Shown here: positions 48,659 through 59,624 of the stretch, one piece after another
Numbering within the stretch: position 1 is the stretch's first letter
Layout: every line of letters begins with the position of its first letter
Origin: Cliona cf. orientalis
Lineage: Eukaryota > Porifera > Demospongiae > Clionaida > Clionaidae
NCBI GenBank assembly: GCA_963930775.1
Contig: OZ005703.1
Location: 5,518,001-5,582,000, forward strand
Length of the DNA: 64,000 bases
Direction: 5' to 3'
The notes under the pieces: model-generated
Databases searched by the model: none
Seen by the model: only the letters and a program-made list of their open reading frames with translations
Told to the model about the DNA's origin: nothing
Made by a program: the position numbers and the translations under genes

Positions 48659-50971
48659 TTATCCTGGACATTGATGGAGAGTGGGTAAATTTAACCTGCA
48701 CAGTTTGGTTTTCTTTAAAGCCAGTGGCAACAGTTTTGGAGAAAAAAGGCACAGTTGACACAGCATAGGCACCGAAAAACAGGCCAACCACTCACATACG
48801 TGTGCTCCAATTTCTATACGAATGGCACCAAAGAGTACCCAAAGAGGTAGAGCTGTTGCGAGAATAATAGTAACGAGGAATATAAAAAGGTTCACCTTTT
48901 TTGTATCTTTAAAGTAGGCCTTTTTGATACGGCGAGTCTGGGTAGCCATGAACAGCACAAAGACGATCAGAATTCCCGAGTACAAGTATGTAGCTAGTAC
49001 CCAAAGTGCCCGGTTTTGACTGTCGCATTCGATGCTGACTTGATAATGTGGTGGGGTTGCTGAAGGAACGTACTCTCGATTGGTCTTAGGACGTAAGGTG
49101 TCCAAGTAAGTCCACTGAGCATATCAAAAGTAAGTACAGAAATAAGTATTTATCCGACCAGAATTTTTCCGTTTTATGAAAGGACCGAAACACGTGAAAT
49201 AGTCTCAGCAATCTCAAAGAAAGAGTTGTAAATATTAAATCAATCCCCATTGACAGTGACCAAAGCTTTATATTACATAAAAACGTAAGCAGAGTAACAT
49301 CTTGTATCAAAATCATTTCTTTCACTGCAAGGACGATTGGAGCTGCACACAAAAGGTAGCAACCGATCATGATTGGTATGCTCAAGATTGGACCGCTTGC
49401 CTTGATTTCGCTTTCCTCTCTCCACCAAAGAAGTAGCACTGTGTTTGTGGTGATCAAGCACAGAAGTATGATCTGAGTCACTAATATACAGCCTCCAAGC
49501 CACAGTGGAAGCAGGATGTAGACAGTCTGAAAAGTGTCCTCAGGTATGCTGTCAGGAAAGTTTTGGCGAGTGATATTTTTGTGAAATGGATCATATATAC
49601 CAACGAGGACTTCTTTCCCATTCTTGATTTGCATAATATCAACAGAAGAAGGTATGCTTCGATTTCGATCAAACATTATTCTTCCAGTAGCACCCTGAAA
49701 GTCTACTTTACTCAATTCACCTTTGATGATATCAGATATTGCTTTTGTATTTCCAATTCCGTAATCATCAAAAGATAGATTCCGTGCTTTAATATCTAGA
49801 AGGGAACTATTTAGAGCAAGTGCAAAAGCCCAGACTTGGTCATACAGAGAGTTAGCATAAATATTTTCTTTCACCTTGTCAGTTCTGTTCACTGCCTCTT
49901 CCCATAGTTTGTCAGTATACCTCTGTTGGAATTCTTCATAGGTCCATCCAGAATAGAGTTTGACATCATTTTCAACATAGATTCTGTACTGCAGCAAGAA
50001 CACTCCCTCCATTGCTTGTATCATCTGCTCACGGGTGCATGATGTCTCAGTTTTGAGTATTATCATTTACGGAGCGTTCTTGAAGGATGTACACATGTCC
50101 AGGCCAAAGGTAGTGTCTTTTAAATGCTTCACAGAGGAGAAAGGAGCTCTCATCAACAGTAACAGACCAGTAGCTAATGCGGACCTCCTGGTTGTTGATT
50201 ATATTAAACGTATCAGTAATGCTATCACTGATGATACTGAATCGTCCGTGGGTACTTTGCAGTGATGTCTCAATTGGAGCCCGTACAATCAGCTCAATAT
50301 CTGAACGTGAAGCAGCACGGCGTGCAAAATCATTGGATGTAGTCTTAAAATAGAAGCCAAGAGCATCGTGTATCAAACCAATTCTTCTCCAGTTAAATGT
50401 CATCATCATTTTGATGACAGCTTCATTGAACACACTTGATGATGCAATGGTATGAAATACATCCCTAAAGATAGGATCGTAACGATGTTTAGGAGAGGTA
50501 GAAGCAGCCAACTTGACATAATCGACCCCTGGACGACTGACAATGGGGGCGAGCGCATTTGTTACCATGGAGCAATACAGTCCAATAATACCAACAACAC
50601 AAGAGCTTCTATTATTGAGAATAGGGGTCACCAGTTCTGTGTGCAGATTCACAACTCCTTTAGTTATCGTACTTCTTCCACAAGACTCTGAATCGATGTC
50701 AACAAGCTCTAGTTTGTATCCCGATAGTAGTTCAGAGTGATTGTTTATTTGCTCTGCAGCAAGGTGGCCTGCTGGGACTAGGTCCAGGCCCCGATCCCAA
50801 CCTGCATTCTCTCCATCGTCTGGATATGGCACCACGTTGAGTAGATACAAAGTTGAGCAGCTTGTCTGAGTGTTCTCACTACGCACTGTGGATCCTAGGC
50901 TTCCAAGGATCTCACTGAAGCTTAAAGTTGTGACTACTAATAGGCTTAAGCTATATAGTCAAATTTGACAT
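48659..50971 (-). pseudogene. B-type GPCR pseudogene, inverted
   Basis: It is a full-length relative of gene B with at least three lesions. Near the start, an extra TATA after the fifth codon creates a TAG (50953-50951) and shifts the frame. A one-base insertion near 50058-50063 shifts the frame at the end of the Venus flytrap domain. A 23-base deletion near 49112-49118 removes part of helix 4 and shifts the frame again. Between lesions the protein is highly similar to gene B, including C-S-M-V-T, A-S-T-S-P-K-H-R, Y-D-Q-V-W and K-D-T-K-K-V-N. The high similarity means the lesions are recent; no full receptor can be translated. Confidence 0.88.
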
Positions 50972-53445
50972 CTTATATCAGCCACTTTGCCTATGATATA
51001 TTCTAGCTACATGTTAAGGAGGGTGAGGCCCTTGGTTTCACTATAACATAGTGACTGAGAATGATGATTAAATATCAGTTGAAACCTGCGTATAAAGTGC
51101 AACCCCAACACTTGAAATCAACAAAAAGAATGTCAAGAGAATCTAGGATCACTATTGTGTGTAGTGTATAGCTAATAATGAAATTTTGATCATTAATTTT
51201 ATTTTAAATTAGCAGTGCCATGTGCACTGATTCTTTGGAGAGAAAGATCGATCGGTTTCATCATAGTGTATCACCTGATTATTCAATCTTGACATAATTC
51301 ATCACAGTATATCATTTAGCTTGATTACGTCCATGGTGATGGCTCTCTGTAAGATTTCGATAGCTACTTGTATGAGTATAGCTAGATATCAATGAAGTCT
51401 AGCTACTTGAAACGTATGAATTATGACGTTGCGGGGAGTCACCATAAGTTCTGTACTGTAGATGATTTCTTGTGAGCAGTATTGCGTAACGGTGTAGGAG
51501 CGATATGGGCCTCCCCGTGATATAGGCCCCCCTACAAGAACTTAGAAATATAAAGTGGGAAAAAAAATCAAAGTATAATGTGAGATTTGAACCTGCTACA
51601 TTCTGTACCACACACAAGAGCCCCAGCCACTACACCACCGCTGTCGTTACTGCTGCCAATCATTATTTTTCCCCTTTCATAAACAAAACCTAGAGACTAA
51701 CCCTGCTAACCATTGGCAACCCATCCCCAACCCCCCCCCCCCAGGCCCTCCCACCATACCGATGCACATGTGATTGCGTCTGTTCCACACACAAGAGCCC
51801 CAACCACTACACCACTGCTATTGTCGCTGCTACCAATCATTATTTTCCCCCTTTCATAGACAAACCCTAGAGACTAACCCTGCTAACCATTGGTAACCCA
51901 TCCCCAACCCCCCAGCCTCTCCCACCATACCGATGCGCGTGTGATTGCATCATAATCACGCACCGATAATCTAATTAGGATATCTATACATAACGATTTC
52001 GCTAGCAATATGAGCCTGGGGGGGCCTGTATCCCTAGAGATATGGGGCCGAGGGGGCCCCCAAAAGGGGGGGGGGGGAGGCCTATATCTCTACTACAACG
52101 GTTGTGCATGAGTCATAACAGCCGGCCCACTACAACTGTAACTAGCTATAGCTACAAATTTGTAAACTACGTGGTTGGTATAAATGTGCAACTTCACCTT
52201 GTATATACGTAGTACGTACTTCTAGTTCATGACGACAAATCTCCGGCACAACCCTTGTATATACCATGTCATAGAAATCAAAGGCGCCGCCCGGTGAAAA
52301 ATTTGTTACTCGCCTCATTTAACTCAATCTCAGGGCATGAGTAAAACATCGCCAAATGTCGGAAACAGTCATCAATTTAGGGGCTTGTCCAAAATCCTTG
52401 TGGAAAAATTAATATTATTATGACATTAACATTTTACTCCCTCCCCCTCTTAACGTCACAGAATTCAAGTTCAGCATAGATTCAACACTGAAACTCTGAT
52501 AATTCTGCTCCATTTAGCCTACATTCACTTGTGTTCTACAGTGCTAGCTATGTCTTCATGGATTCATTGCATACTTGTGCTTCTTTGACAGTTTCTTGCT
52601 ACGTGTACACTTTTAAATTTCAGCTACCGTAGTGCTTGACACAGCTATCACTAAAATGCAAATTTTGACACTGCCGGAGGCATGTCTAGACTAAGTCTAG
52701 ACTTGTTCAACCACAAGAATGCACAATCGCTAACGTCTGCAGTTGTAAAACGTCATGGACCAAGACCCCCCCAACGTCATAATGAGATTAATTTAGTCTA
52801 GTTGGCCTTGGGTGGCATGGAATTCTGCTACCCAAGCATCATTTACCATACTACGGTCTCATATGGTCAATGGTGATTCTGTGCATGCCATGAATTTTGC
52901 TGCACATGCATGCCATAGTACTGTAGTAAATCAGATGGCTGGTATGGTCTATGACCATGAAATCTAAAAAAATTAATATGCAATTGTAGTAGTAGGCAGT
53001 AATATGTGACGTACTATGAGAAAAGGGACCATTTGCGGACGATTGATAGTATTCAATTTTTATGCCCAATTAGCTGGCTTTCAATAAGATTATGTAGCTG
53101 ATAGTGAGTAGCTACAACACATGTTCATATAGGCATAAACAGAGCGGATTAGCTACATGAACAGTACATTACTCCATACATGCAACAAGCTAGATACTAC
53201 GAGCAAAAAACTCCCAAATGGTCCCTTTTCTCAAAGCTGGTCACATATATAGTAGTAGTAGTATACAGCTAGACTAATTTGTAGTATAGCGTGCATGCGT
53301 ACGCGTGCGATACAATCATGCATACGGACCGCCCCCCGGAATTCCCGCGAACTAGTAACAGTCGATGGTCACCAGCGGATTTGATAATAGTCAGCACGAC
53401 TATTAAATTTGCTCGTATATCTCAGCTCGATCAGATTGTCCGACA
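50972..53445. other. B upstream DNA (inverted) joined to C-type upstream DNA
   Basis: The part 50972-52331 is the inverted counterpart of 58263-59624, including the SINE-like sequence. After 52331 the sequence is that of the C-type upstream region (compare 36670-37776). It includes a degraded CRE-like palindrome near 52773 and short stretches unique to this copy (about 53009-53240). No gene. Confidence 0.65.
51480..52105 (-). mobile_element. Composite repeat with tRNA-like SINE sequence (left copy)
   Basis: Inverted counterpart of 58497-59117. The B-box complement GAGATTTGAACC is at 51582-51593 and the A-box-like region around 51622-51640. The tandem part and G/C-rich ends are also present. 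Confidence 0.55.
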
Positions 53446-55888
53446 ATGAGCGTATTGGAATCATCGAATCGGCGCGGCCCTGAGTCGACAATAGCCAGCA
53501 CTGTATTTATAACGTCAGTGCTCATTCTAGGTTACCTTTCTTCCGGACGAGGTATACGTACACAAGCTGTAGCTCAAGGCCATCATGGACCAGAGTCAGA
53601 GTGTCCCACCCTCTATCTACTGAATGTACAGCCTTATCCAGTCAGTGTAAAGGAGTCAACTGCTCTATTCATATGGGACAAAGCGTTTGAATTGATCCCT
53701 GCTGGTCACCTTGCTGCTGAGCAAATCAATAACAGCCCCAACATTTTGCCAGGAAGTCAATTGAAACTAATCAATATTGACTCAGAGGCCTGTGGAGTAA
53801 ACACCATCAGTAAAGGTTTCACTAATGTGTACAGAGAACTCGTTAATCTTAATCGTTCATCTTAATCGTTCATGCATTGTGGGTGTCATTGGACTGTTTT
53901 GCTCTGCTGTGACAAGTGCCATATCTCCCATCATCGGTCATCCAAACATTGGAGGGTACGTCCATATAGCAGCCTCCACCTCACCAGCGCATCGACATCG
54001 TGGAAATGATTCTGAGAATACCTCTAAGCTATTCCACATCATAGAGTCTTCTAGTATATTCAATGAAGCCACACTGGCACTGATGCGTACCTACAATTGG
54101 CACAGAATCACATCCGTTCATACTGATTCAGAGTTCTACTTTTTGAGCACTTCTGTGGATTTCGTACGTAGGATTTCATCCAAGCCTGAACTCAATTACA
54201 AGTTAGCGGCACGCATACATATAGCAGAAAATTCACCGGCACATATTATGGAGAGGTTTGATGTTCTTAGACAGAAAGGAGCTCGGATCAGCTATTGGTC
54301 AGTGACCTATGATCAGGCAGCTTTTCTTTTGTGTACGGCTTATCAAAGAAATTTCACCTGGCCAGAGTATGTCTATATAATTCAAGAACATGACATCAGC
54401 CGAATAGTTGAAATTGAAACATCATGCACTAAAGAGGAAGTAGTGACAGCAATGGAGGGAGTGTTTATCCTGAAATACAGGCTGTATGTTGAAAATGACA
54501 CTGAATTGGTCTCGGGAGTGAACTATAGTGAGTACGAACAACTCTATTCAGACAAACTAAAGGAATTTGCAAATACTACAAATGAAACTCTTCGAAAGAA
54601 TGTGTATGCCAATTCTATGTATGATCAGGTATGGTCATTTGCTCTTGCAGTTAACAATTCTCTGTCGTTAATTGAATCACAGAACTTGTCCTTTGAAGAC
54701 TATGGGCTTGGAAAGAGTGTGCCAACCATACCAAATATCTTCAAAGGTGAACTCAAGCATGTCACATTCCAAGGTGCTTCTGGACGAATAGATTTCAGTA
54801 AAAACCAGGGGAGTCCCACCCATGTTGACATATTCCAGATTCAGAAAGGAAAGCCTAAACTCATAGGAATTTATAATCCATATGATCGTAATATCACACT
54901 AACAGAAGCAGCCCCACATATAAGGGATATCCCGAAGGACACATTTGACACTGTCTATCAGCTACTCCCACCTTGGCTTGGAGCATGCATACTTGTGGCA
55001 CAAGTAACACTGTTTTGTCTGATAACAACAAATTTGGTTCTGATTATCTTGTGGAGGAAGGAAAGAGAGGTAAAAGCAATCAGTCCTCTCTTAAGCATAT
55101 TCATGATGATTGGGTGCTACTTCCTCTGTACTGCACCGCTGTTTACGACTATGTACAGGATGCTCATTATACATAATTCAAGCCTAGTTACATCCTTGTG
55201 TCATTTAAAGATATGGGCATCATCAATTGGAATGGAACTAATCTTATCAATTCTGTTTTTGAAACTACTACGGATTTACCACATATTTCATACTAAACGT
55301 ATGATAATGATGAGCGATTACTGGGAAGATAAGTACCTCGTCATCTATGCACTTCTGATATGTGCAGGAAATGTTCTCATTTTGATTCTTTGGAACACTA
55401 TCACAAAAATATCCTCCACCGTCACCCGAGAATATGTAACATTAGATAACAGATCACCATACTACTGGGTCACCACTCATTGCATTACATCAGCAGAGTG
55501 GTCAGCAGCCATACTGCTCTACTCAGGAGTGCTGTTGTTCATGGTTGTGGTGTTGGCTATTGAGACTCGGCACATTAAGAATGACCCATACAAGGATACA
55601 AAGAAGGTCAATATATTCATATTTTTTATCGTAACTGTCCTGATGATCTCTATTCCCCTATGGATCATCTTTGAGGAGATCGAGATTGAACTTGCAGCCA
55701 ACATGTTTGAGTGGTTGACCTACATTTCTGTACCACTGCTCTGTCAAGTTTGTCTGTTTGTGCCAAAAACATTGCCACTAGCGATAATGAAATTGCTATC
55801 AAAAAAAGAAATTAGACCACGAAAATTTCCCTCCGTCATTTCAAAACGCTCCTCTCTATGGAAGGTATCACAAGACAACGTAACATGA
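53446..55888 (+). pseudogene. C-type GPCR copy broken by a 13-bp tandem duplication
   Basis: The copy starts at the same ATG context as gene C and is full length to the stop at 55886-55888. CTTAATCGTTCAT occurs twice in tandem at 53848-53860 and 53861-53873; gene C has it once. The extra 13 bases shift the frame about 135 codons in, at the start of the Venus flytrap core, and the upstream frame ends at once. Downstream the frame stays open for over 670 codons with intact C-S-A-V-T, A-S-T-S-P-A-H-R, 7TM motifs and the long tail (seven-A version). With a single lesion, this may be a very young pseudogene, a null allele at a functional locus, or an assembly slip. Confidence 0.85.
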
Positions 55889-56508
55889 TCAAGGCTGAAT
55901 ATGTTTCAATAGTGAGTTAGTCGTGTGTGTGATACATGTAGGCTATACAAATTGTGTGTCTCAGCTCTAACTAACTACTACCTACTATGCACAGTGCAAT
56001 ACTATAATAGACAATAATTATCATACTGATCAGATCATGTTAAGGCAATATAATATGCCGAACTTCATCGATCATCGTCGGACTTCAGGATTGTTCAGTG
56101 CAACGATCAGTATCGTATTATAGTATTATTATACACTATCATTAGTCAGTAGCATAGCTTTTGTTGATAAATAATGCAATAAATGTGACCAGCTCTGAGA
56201 AAAGGGACCATTCGGAATTTCGTGTTTGTCGTATGTAGCTTGTAATTGTGTTACAGTAGGGAATAATAATGTACAGTAGATGTATCCGTTGTATGTTGGC
56301 ATCAATACGCTGATACAAGTATATTTACTATACTTCATTTATAGAAAGCAAGTTGGTCATTGTCATGATAAAATTGGTCATGTTTCATACTCAGTCTACT
56401 ACCACGAATGGTCCCTTTTCTCATAGCAGGTCACATTAATTAGTTTCCCGTCCACCGCCTGTTTTTATTGACCTACGGTATACTGCGGAGGAGTCAGAAA
56501 AGAGTATC

Positions 56509-56604
56509 TAGCTATCTAAGGCCACACCAAATGAGACTTTAGTTTCCCGTCCACCGCCTGTTTTTATTGTATAAAGTCTCATTTGGTGTGGCCTTAGATA
56601 GCTA
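56509..56604. mobile_element. 96-bp mini-MITE
   Basis: TAGCTATCTAAGGCCACACC and the next bases (AAATGAGACT) pair with an exact inverse at the right end. Related single-ended sequence (GGCCACACCAAATGAGACTG) lies near 43600. Confidence 0.78.
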
Positions 56605-56928
56605 GCAATTAAAACCCGTCCTACGGTTTAGGCTATAAAGTACTACTAGATTGAGTGCTATGCTTGTGGCTATCTCTGTTGGTTGATGGCTTCATTAAGT
56701 AGCTACATTCTGTTTGTAACACCTTTGTCACACCCTGCATCAAAATTATGATAGAAACAGATGCATGTGTAATTATTGCAGTCATCAAAAGGGCCTTCAG
56801 ATACTGTATTGCCTCACTTTAGTGTAGCAAGCTAGGTGTGTATATTGCATACCATTGTGATAATTATTATTATCTTCAGTACCAGTATAATACGTATAGG
56901 ATATACATTTTGCTTATCATGGGAATAT

Positions 56929-57188
56929 AAAGCTCTGTTACACGTGCTGATCCAGATTAAACTGAACTGGTTTAAAACTGTGTTTACACACTAGTGCTTG
57001 ATCCAGATTAACATTTTCATGGCCCATTACTTTACATGTAATCCACTTTTAATCCACATCAAGATGTGGATTCTAATCCGGATTAACTAATCTGGATTAA
57101 AAGTGGATTAAGGTGTTTATACAGAAACTGGATTTTTTTAATCCGGATTCTAATCTGGATTTATAAGGACCTAGTGTAAACGGGGCTT
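56929..57188. mobile_element. 260-bp TIR element absent from the sister copy
   Basis: The ends AAGCTCTGTTACAC and the complement AAGCCCCGTTTACAC are imperfect inverted repeats; the interior repeats ATCCAGATTA / AATCTGGATT many times. The sister region near 47055-47065 lacks it, so it inserted after the duplication. Confidence 0.75.
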
Positions 57189-57371
57189 AAGCCACGGATG
57201 GAGGCACCAGTAACTGTAGCTGCAAGTACACTTTTAGGATTAAATCATTGTAATCAATTAATCATAAACAATAATATAGGTAGTAATGCTGATTGCTAGT
57301 GGAATAGCTAGTAGTGATCCATAGGGTGCCTTTAGTCCTAGACATTGATGCATGGAGAGTGGGTGGACCTG

Positions 57372-57965
57372 CACAGTTTAGTTTTCTTTATAGCCAGTGG
57401 CACAAATTTTGGAGAAAAAAGGCACAGTTGGCAAAGCATAGCCATCGAAAAATAGGCCAACCACTCACATAGATACGTGTGCTCCAATTTCTATACGAAT
57501 GGCACCAAAAAGTACCCAAAGAGGTAAGAGCTGTTGCGAGAACAACTGTGATGAGGAATATAAAAAGGGGCACCTTTATTGTGTCCTTGAAGTGAGGTTT
57601 CTTGATGCGGCGAGTCTGAGTAGCCATGAACATGACAAAGATGATCAGAATTTCTGAGTACAAGGATGTGGCTAATAGCCAAATTACCTGGTTTTGGCTA
57701 TTGCATTCGATGCTGAATTGATAGTGTGATGGTGTTGCTGAAGGAATGCACTCTCGACTGATTTTATGATGTAAGGTGTCCAAGTAAATCCAAAGGAATA
57801 GGACAAATAGCTACTTTCACTGAGCATATGTGTATCGTCTGGATATGACACCACATTTAATAGGTACAAAGTTGAGCAGTTTGTCTGCATGTTCTCACTG
57901 CTTGCTGTAGATCCTCCAAAGATCAGACTGAAGATTACTAACACAGTTAAACAGGCTGAAGCTTG
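57372..57965 (-). pseudogene. B-type GPCR remnant 2 with the same internal deletion
   Basis: Duplicate of the remnant at 47281-47830: N-terminal signal segment and first strand, then a jump to helix 4 through helix 7, with the parts out of frame. The frame 57783-57388 (minus) still spells loop 2 to helix 7 with I-E-C and a decayed K-D-T-I-K-V loop 3. It differs from remnant 1 by small indels. A product limited to a signal peptide plus a short tail is possible but not supported. Confidence 0.85.
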
Positions 57966-58496
57966 GTATTTTATATAATTATGTATGAATTACGCATAAT
58001 AATATTATGGGTATATCAGCCACGTTGCTTATGACCAAGAGTAATGGATATTATGATACTATGACCACAAAGTGGTTTAGTGATCTGGATTTATAGACTG
58101 AACTGAGGTCTGTTATCCACTGAATCAGATGGGGAGTAGTACAATCAATTTGTACCAACTCTTGAGTGTAGCTACAATCATGAATGGAGATACTGAATGT
58201 GGGTCCATGTTCACCTCATGAATAAAACACGAGGAAGACATGTATGTGGCTGCCAGTACGATACCTGAGATTGAGTTAAATGAGGTGAGTAACAAATTTT
58301 TCACGTGGCTGCGCCTTTGATTTCTATGACATGGTATAATAATACAAGGGTTGTGCCGGAGATTTGTCGTCATGAACTAGAAGTACGTACTACGTATATA
58401 CAAGGTGAAGTTGCACATTTATACCAACCACGTAGTTTACAAATTTGTAGCTATAGCTAGTTACAGTTGTAGTGGGCCGGCTGTTATGACTCATGC

Positions 58497-59117
58497 ACAA
58501 CCGTTGTAGTAGAGATATAGGCCTCCCCCCCCCCCTTTTGGGGGCCCCCTCGGCCCCATATCTCTAGGGATACAGGCCCCCCCAGGCTCATATTGCTAGC
58601 GAAATCGTTATGTATAGATATCCTAATTAGATTATCGGTGCGTGATTATGATGCAATCACACGCGCATCGGTATGGTGGGAGAGGCTGGGGGGTTGGGGA
58701 TGGGTTACCAATGGTTAGCAGGGTTAGTCTCTAGGGTTTGTCTATGAAAGGGGGAAAATAATGATTGGTAGCAGCAACAATAGCGGTAGTGTAGTGGTTG
58801 GGGCTCTTGTGTGTGGAACAGATGCAATCACACGTGTATCGGTATGGTGGGAGGGCCTCGGGGGGGGGGGGTTGGGGATGGGTTGCCAATGGTTAGCAGG
58901 GTTAGTCTCTAGGTTTTGTTTATGAAAGGGGAAAAATAATGATTGGCAGCAGTAACGACAGCGGTGGTGTAGTGGCTGGGGCTCTTGTGTGTGGTACAGA
59001 ATGTAGCAGGTTCAAATCTCACGTTATACTTTGATTTTTTTCCCACTTTATATTTCTAAGTTCTTGTAGGGGGGCCTATATCGCGGGGAGGCCCATATCG
59101 CTCCTACACCGTTACGC
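58497..59117 (+). mobile_element. Composite repeat with tRNA-like SINE sequence (right copy)
   Basis: The ends are imperfect inverted repeats (ACCGTTGTAGTAGAGATATA against the complement ACGGTGTAGGAGCGATATGG). Inside, a 171-bp tandem duplication spans about 58653-58994. A-box-like GGTGTAGTGGCTGGG (from about 58965) and B-box-like GGTTCAAATCTC (59009-59020) sit at tRNA spacing, followed by a T-run at about 59035. A tRNA-derived SINE embedded in or forming this element is the likeliest reading. Confidence 0.55.
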
Positions 59118-59624
59118 AATACTGCTCACAAGAAATCATCTACAGTACAGAACTTATGGTGACTCCCCGCAACGTCATAATTCATACGTTTCAAGTAGCT
59201 AGACTTCACTGATATCTAGCTATACTCATACAAGTAGCTATCGAAATCTTACAGAGAGCCATCACCATGGACGTAATCAAGCTAAATGATATACTGTGAT
59301 GAATTATGTCAAGATTGAATAATCAGGTGATACACTATGATGAAACCGATCGATCTTTCTCTCCAAAGAATCAGTGAACATGGCAATGCTAATTTAAAAT
59401 AAAATTAATAATCAAAATTTCATTATTATACACACACACAATAGTGATCCTAGATTCTCTTGACATTCTTTTTGTTGATTTCAAGTGTTGGGGTTGCACT
59501 TTACACACAGGTTTCAACTGATATTTAATCATCAGTCTCAGTCACTATGTTATAGTGAAACCAAGGGCCTCACCCTCCTTAACATGTAGCTAGAATATAT
59601 CATAGGTAAAGTGGCTGATATAAG

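Larger units (their letters stand above)
48127..52331 (-). repeat. Inverted 4.2 kb segment (left arm of large inverted repeat)
   Basis: Read on the minus strand, this carries B upstream DNA, a B-type pseudogene and B downstream DNA, matching 58263-62361 on the plus strand. The arms are about 4.1 kb, separated by about 5.9 kb that holds the C-type copy and B remnant 2. Both ends of the segment are abrupt, as expected for an inversion. Confidence 0.85.
55889..57371. other. Spacer after the C-type copy
   Basis: No gene. The start matches 41889-42060, then pieces of 43786-43855 and 46876-47280. Two short TIR elements (56509-56604 and 56929-57188) lie inside. Confidence 0.6.

Noticed and set aside
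53446-55888. A small intron removing the 13-bp duplication in the C-type copy
   Set aside because: No GT..AG pair fits the 13 bases, and 13 bp is too short for a spliceosomal intron.
58962-59035. A functional tRNA gene
   Set aside because: Only A- and B-box-like motifs are present; I could not form an acceptor stem or a normal cloverleaf.
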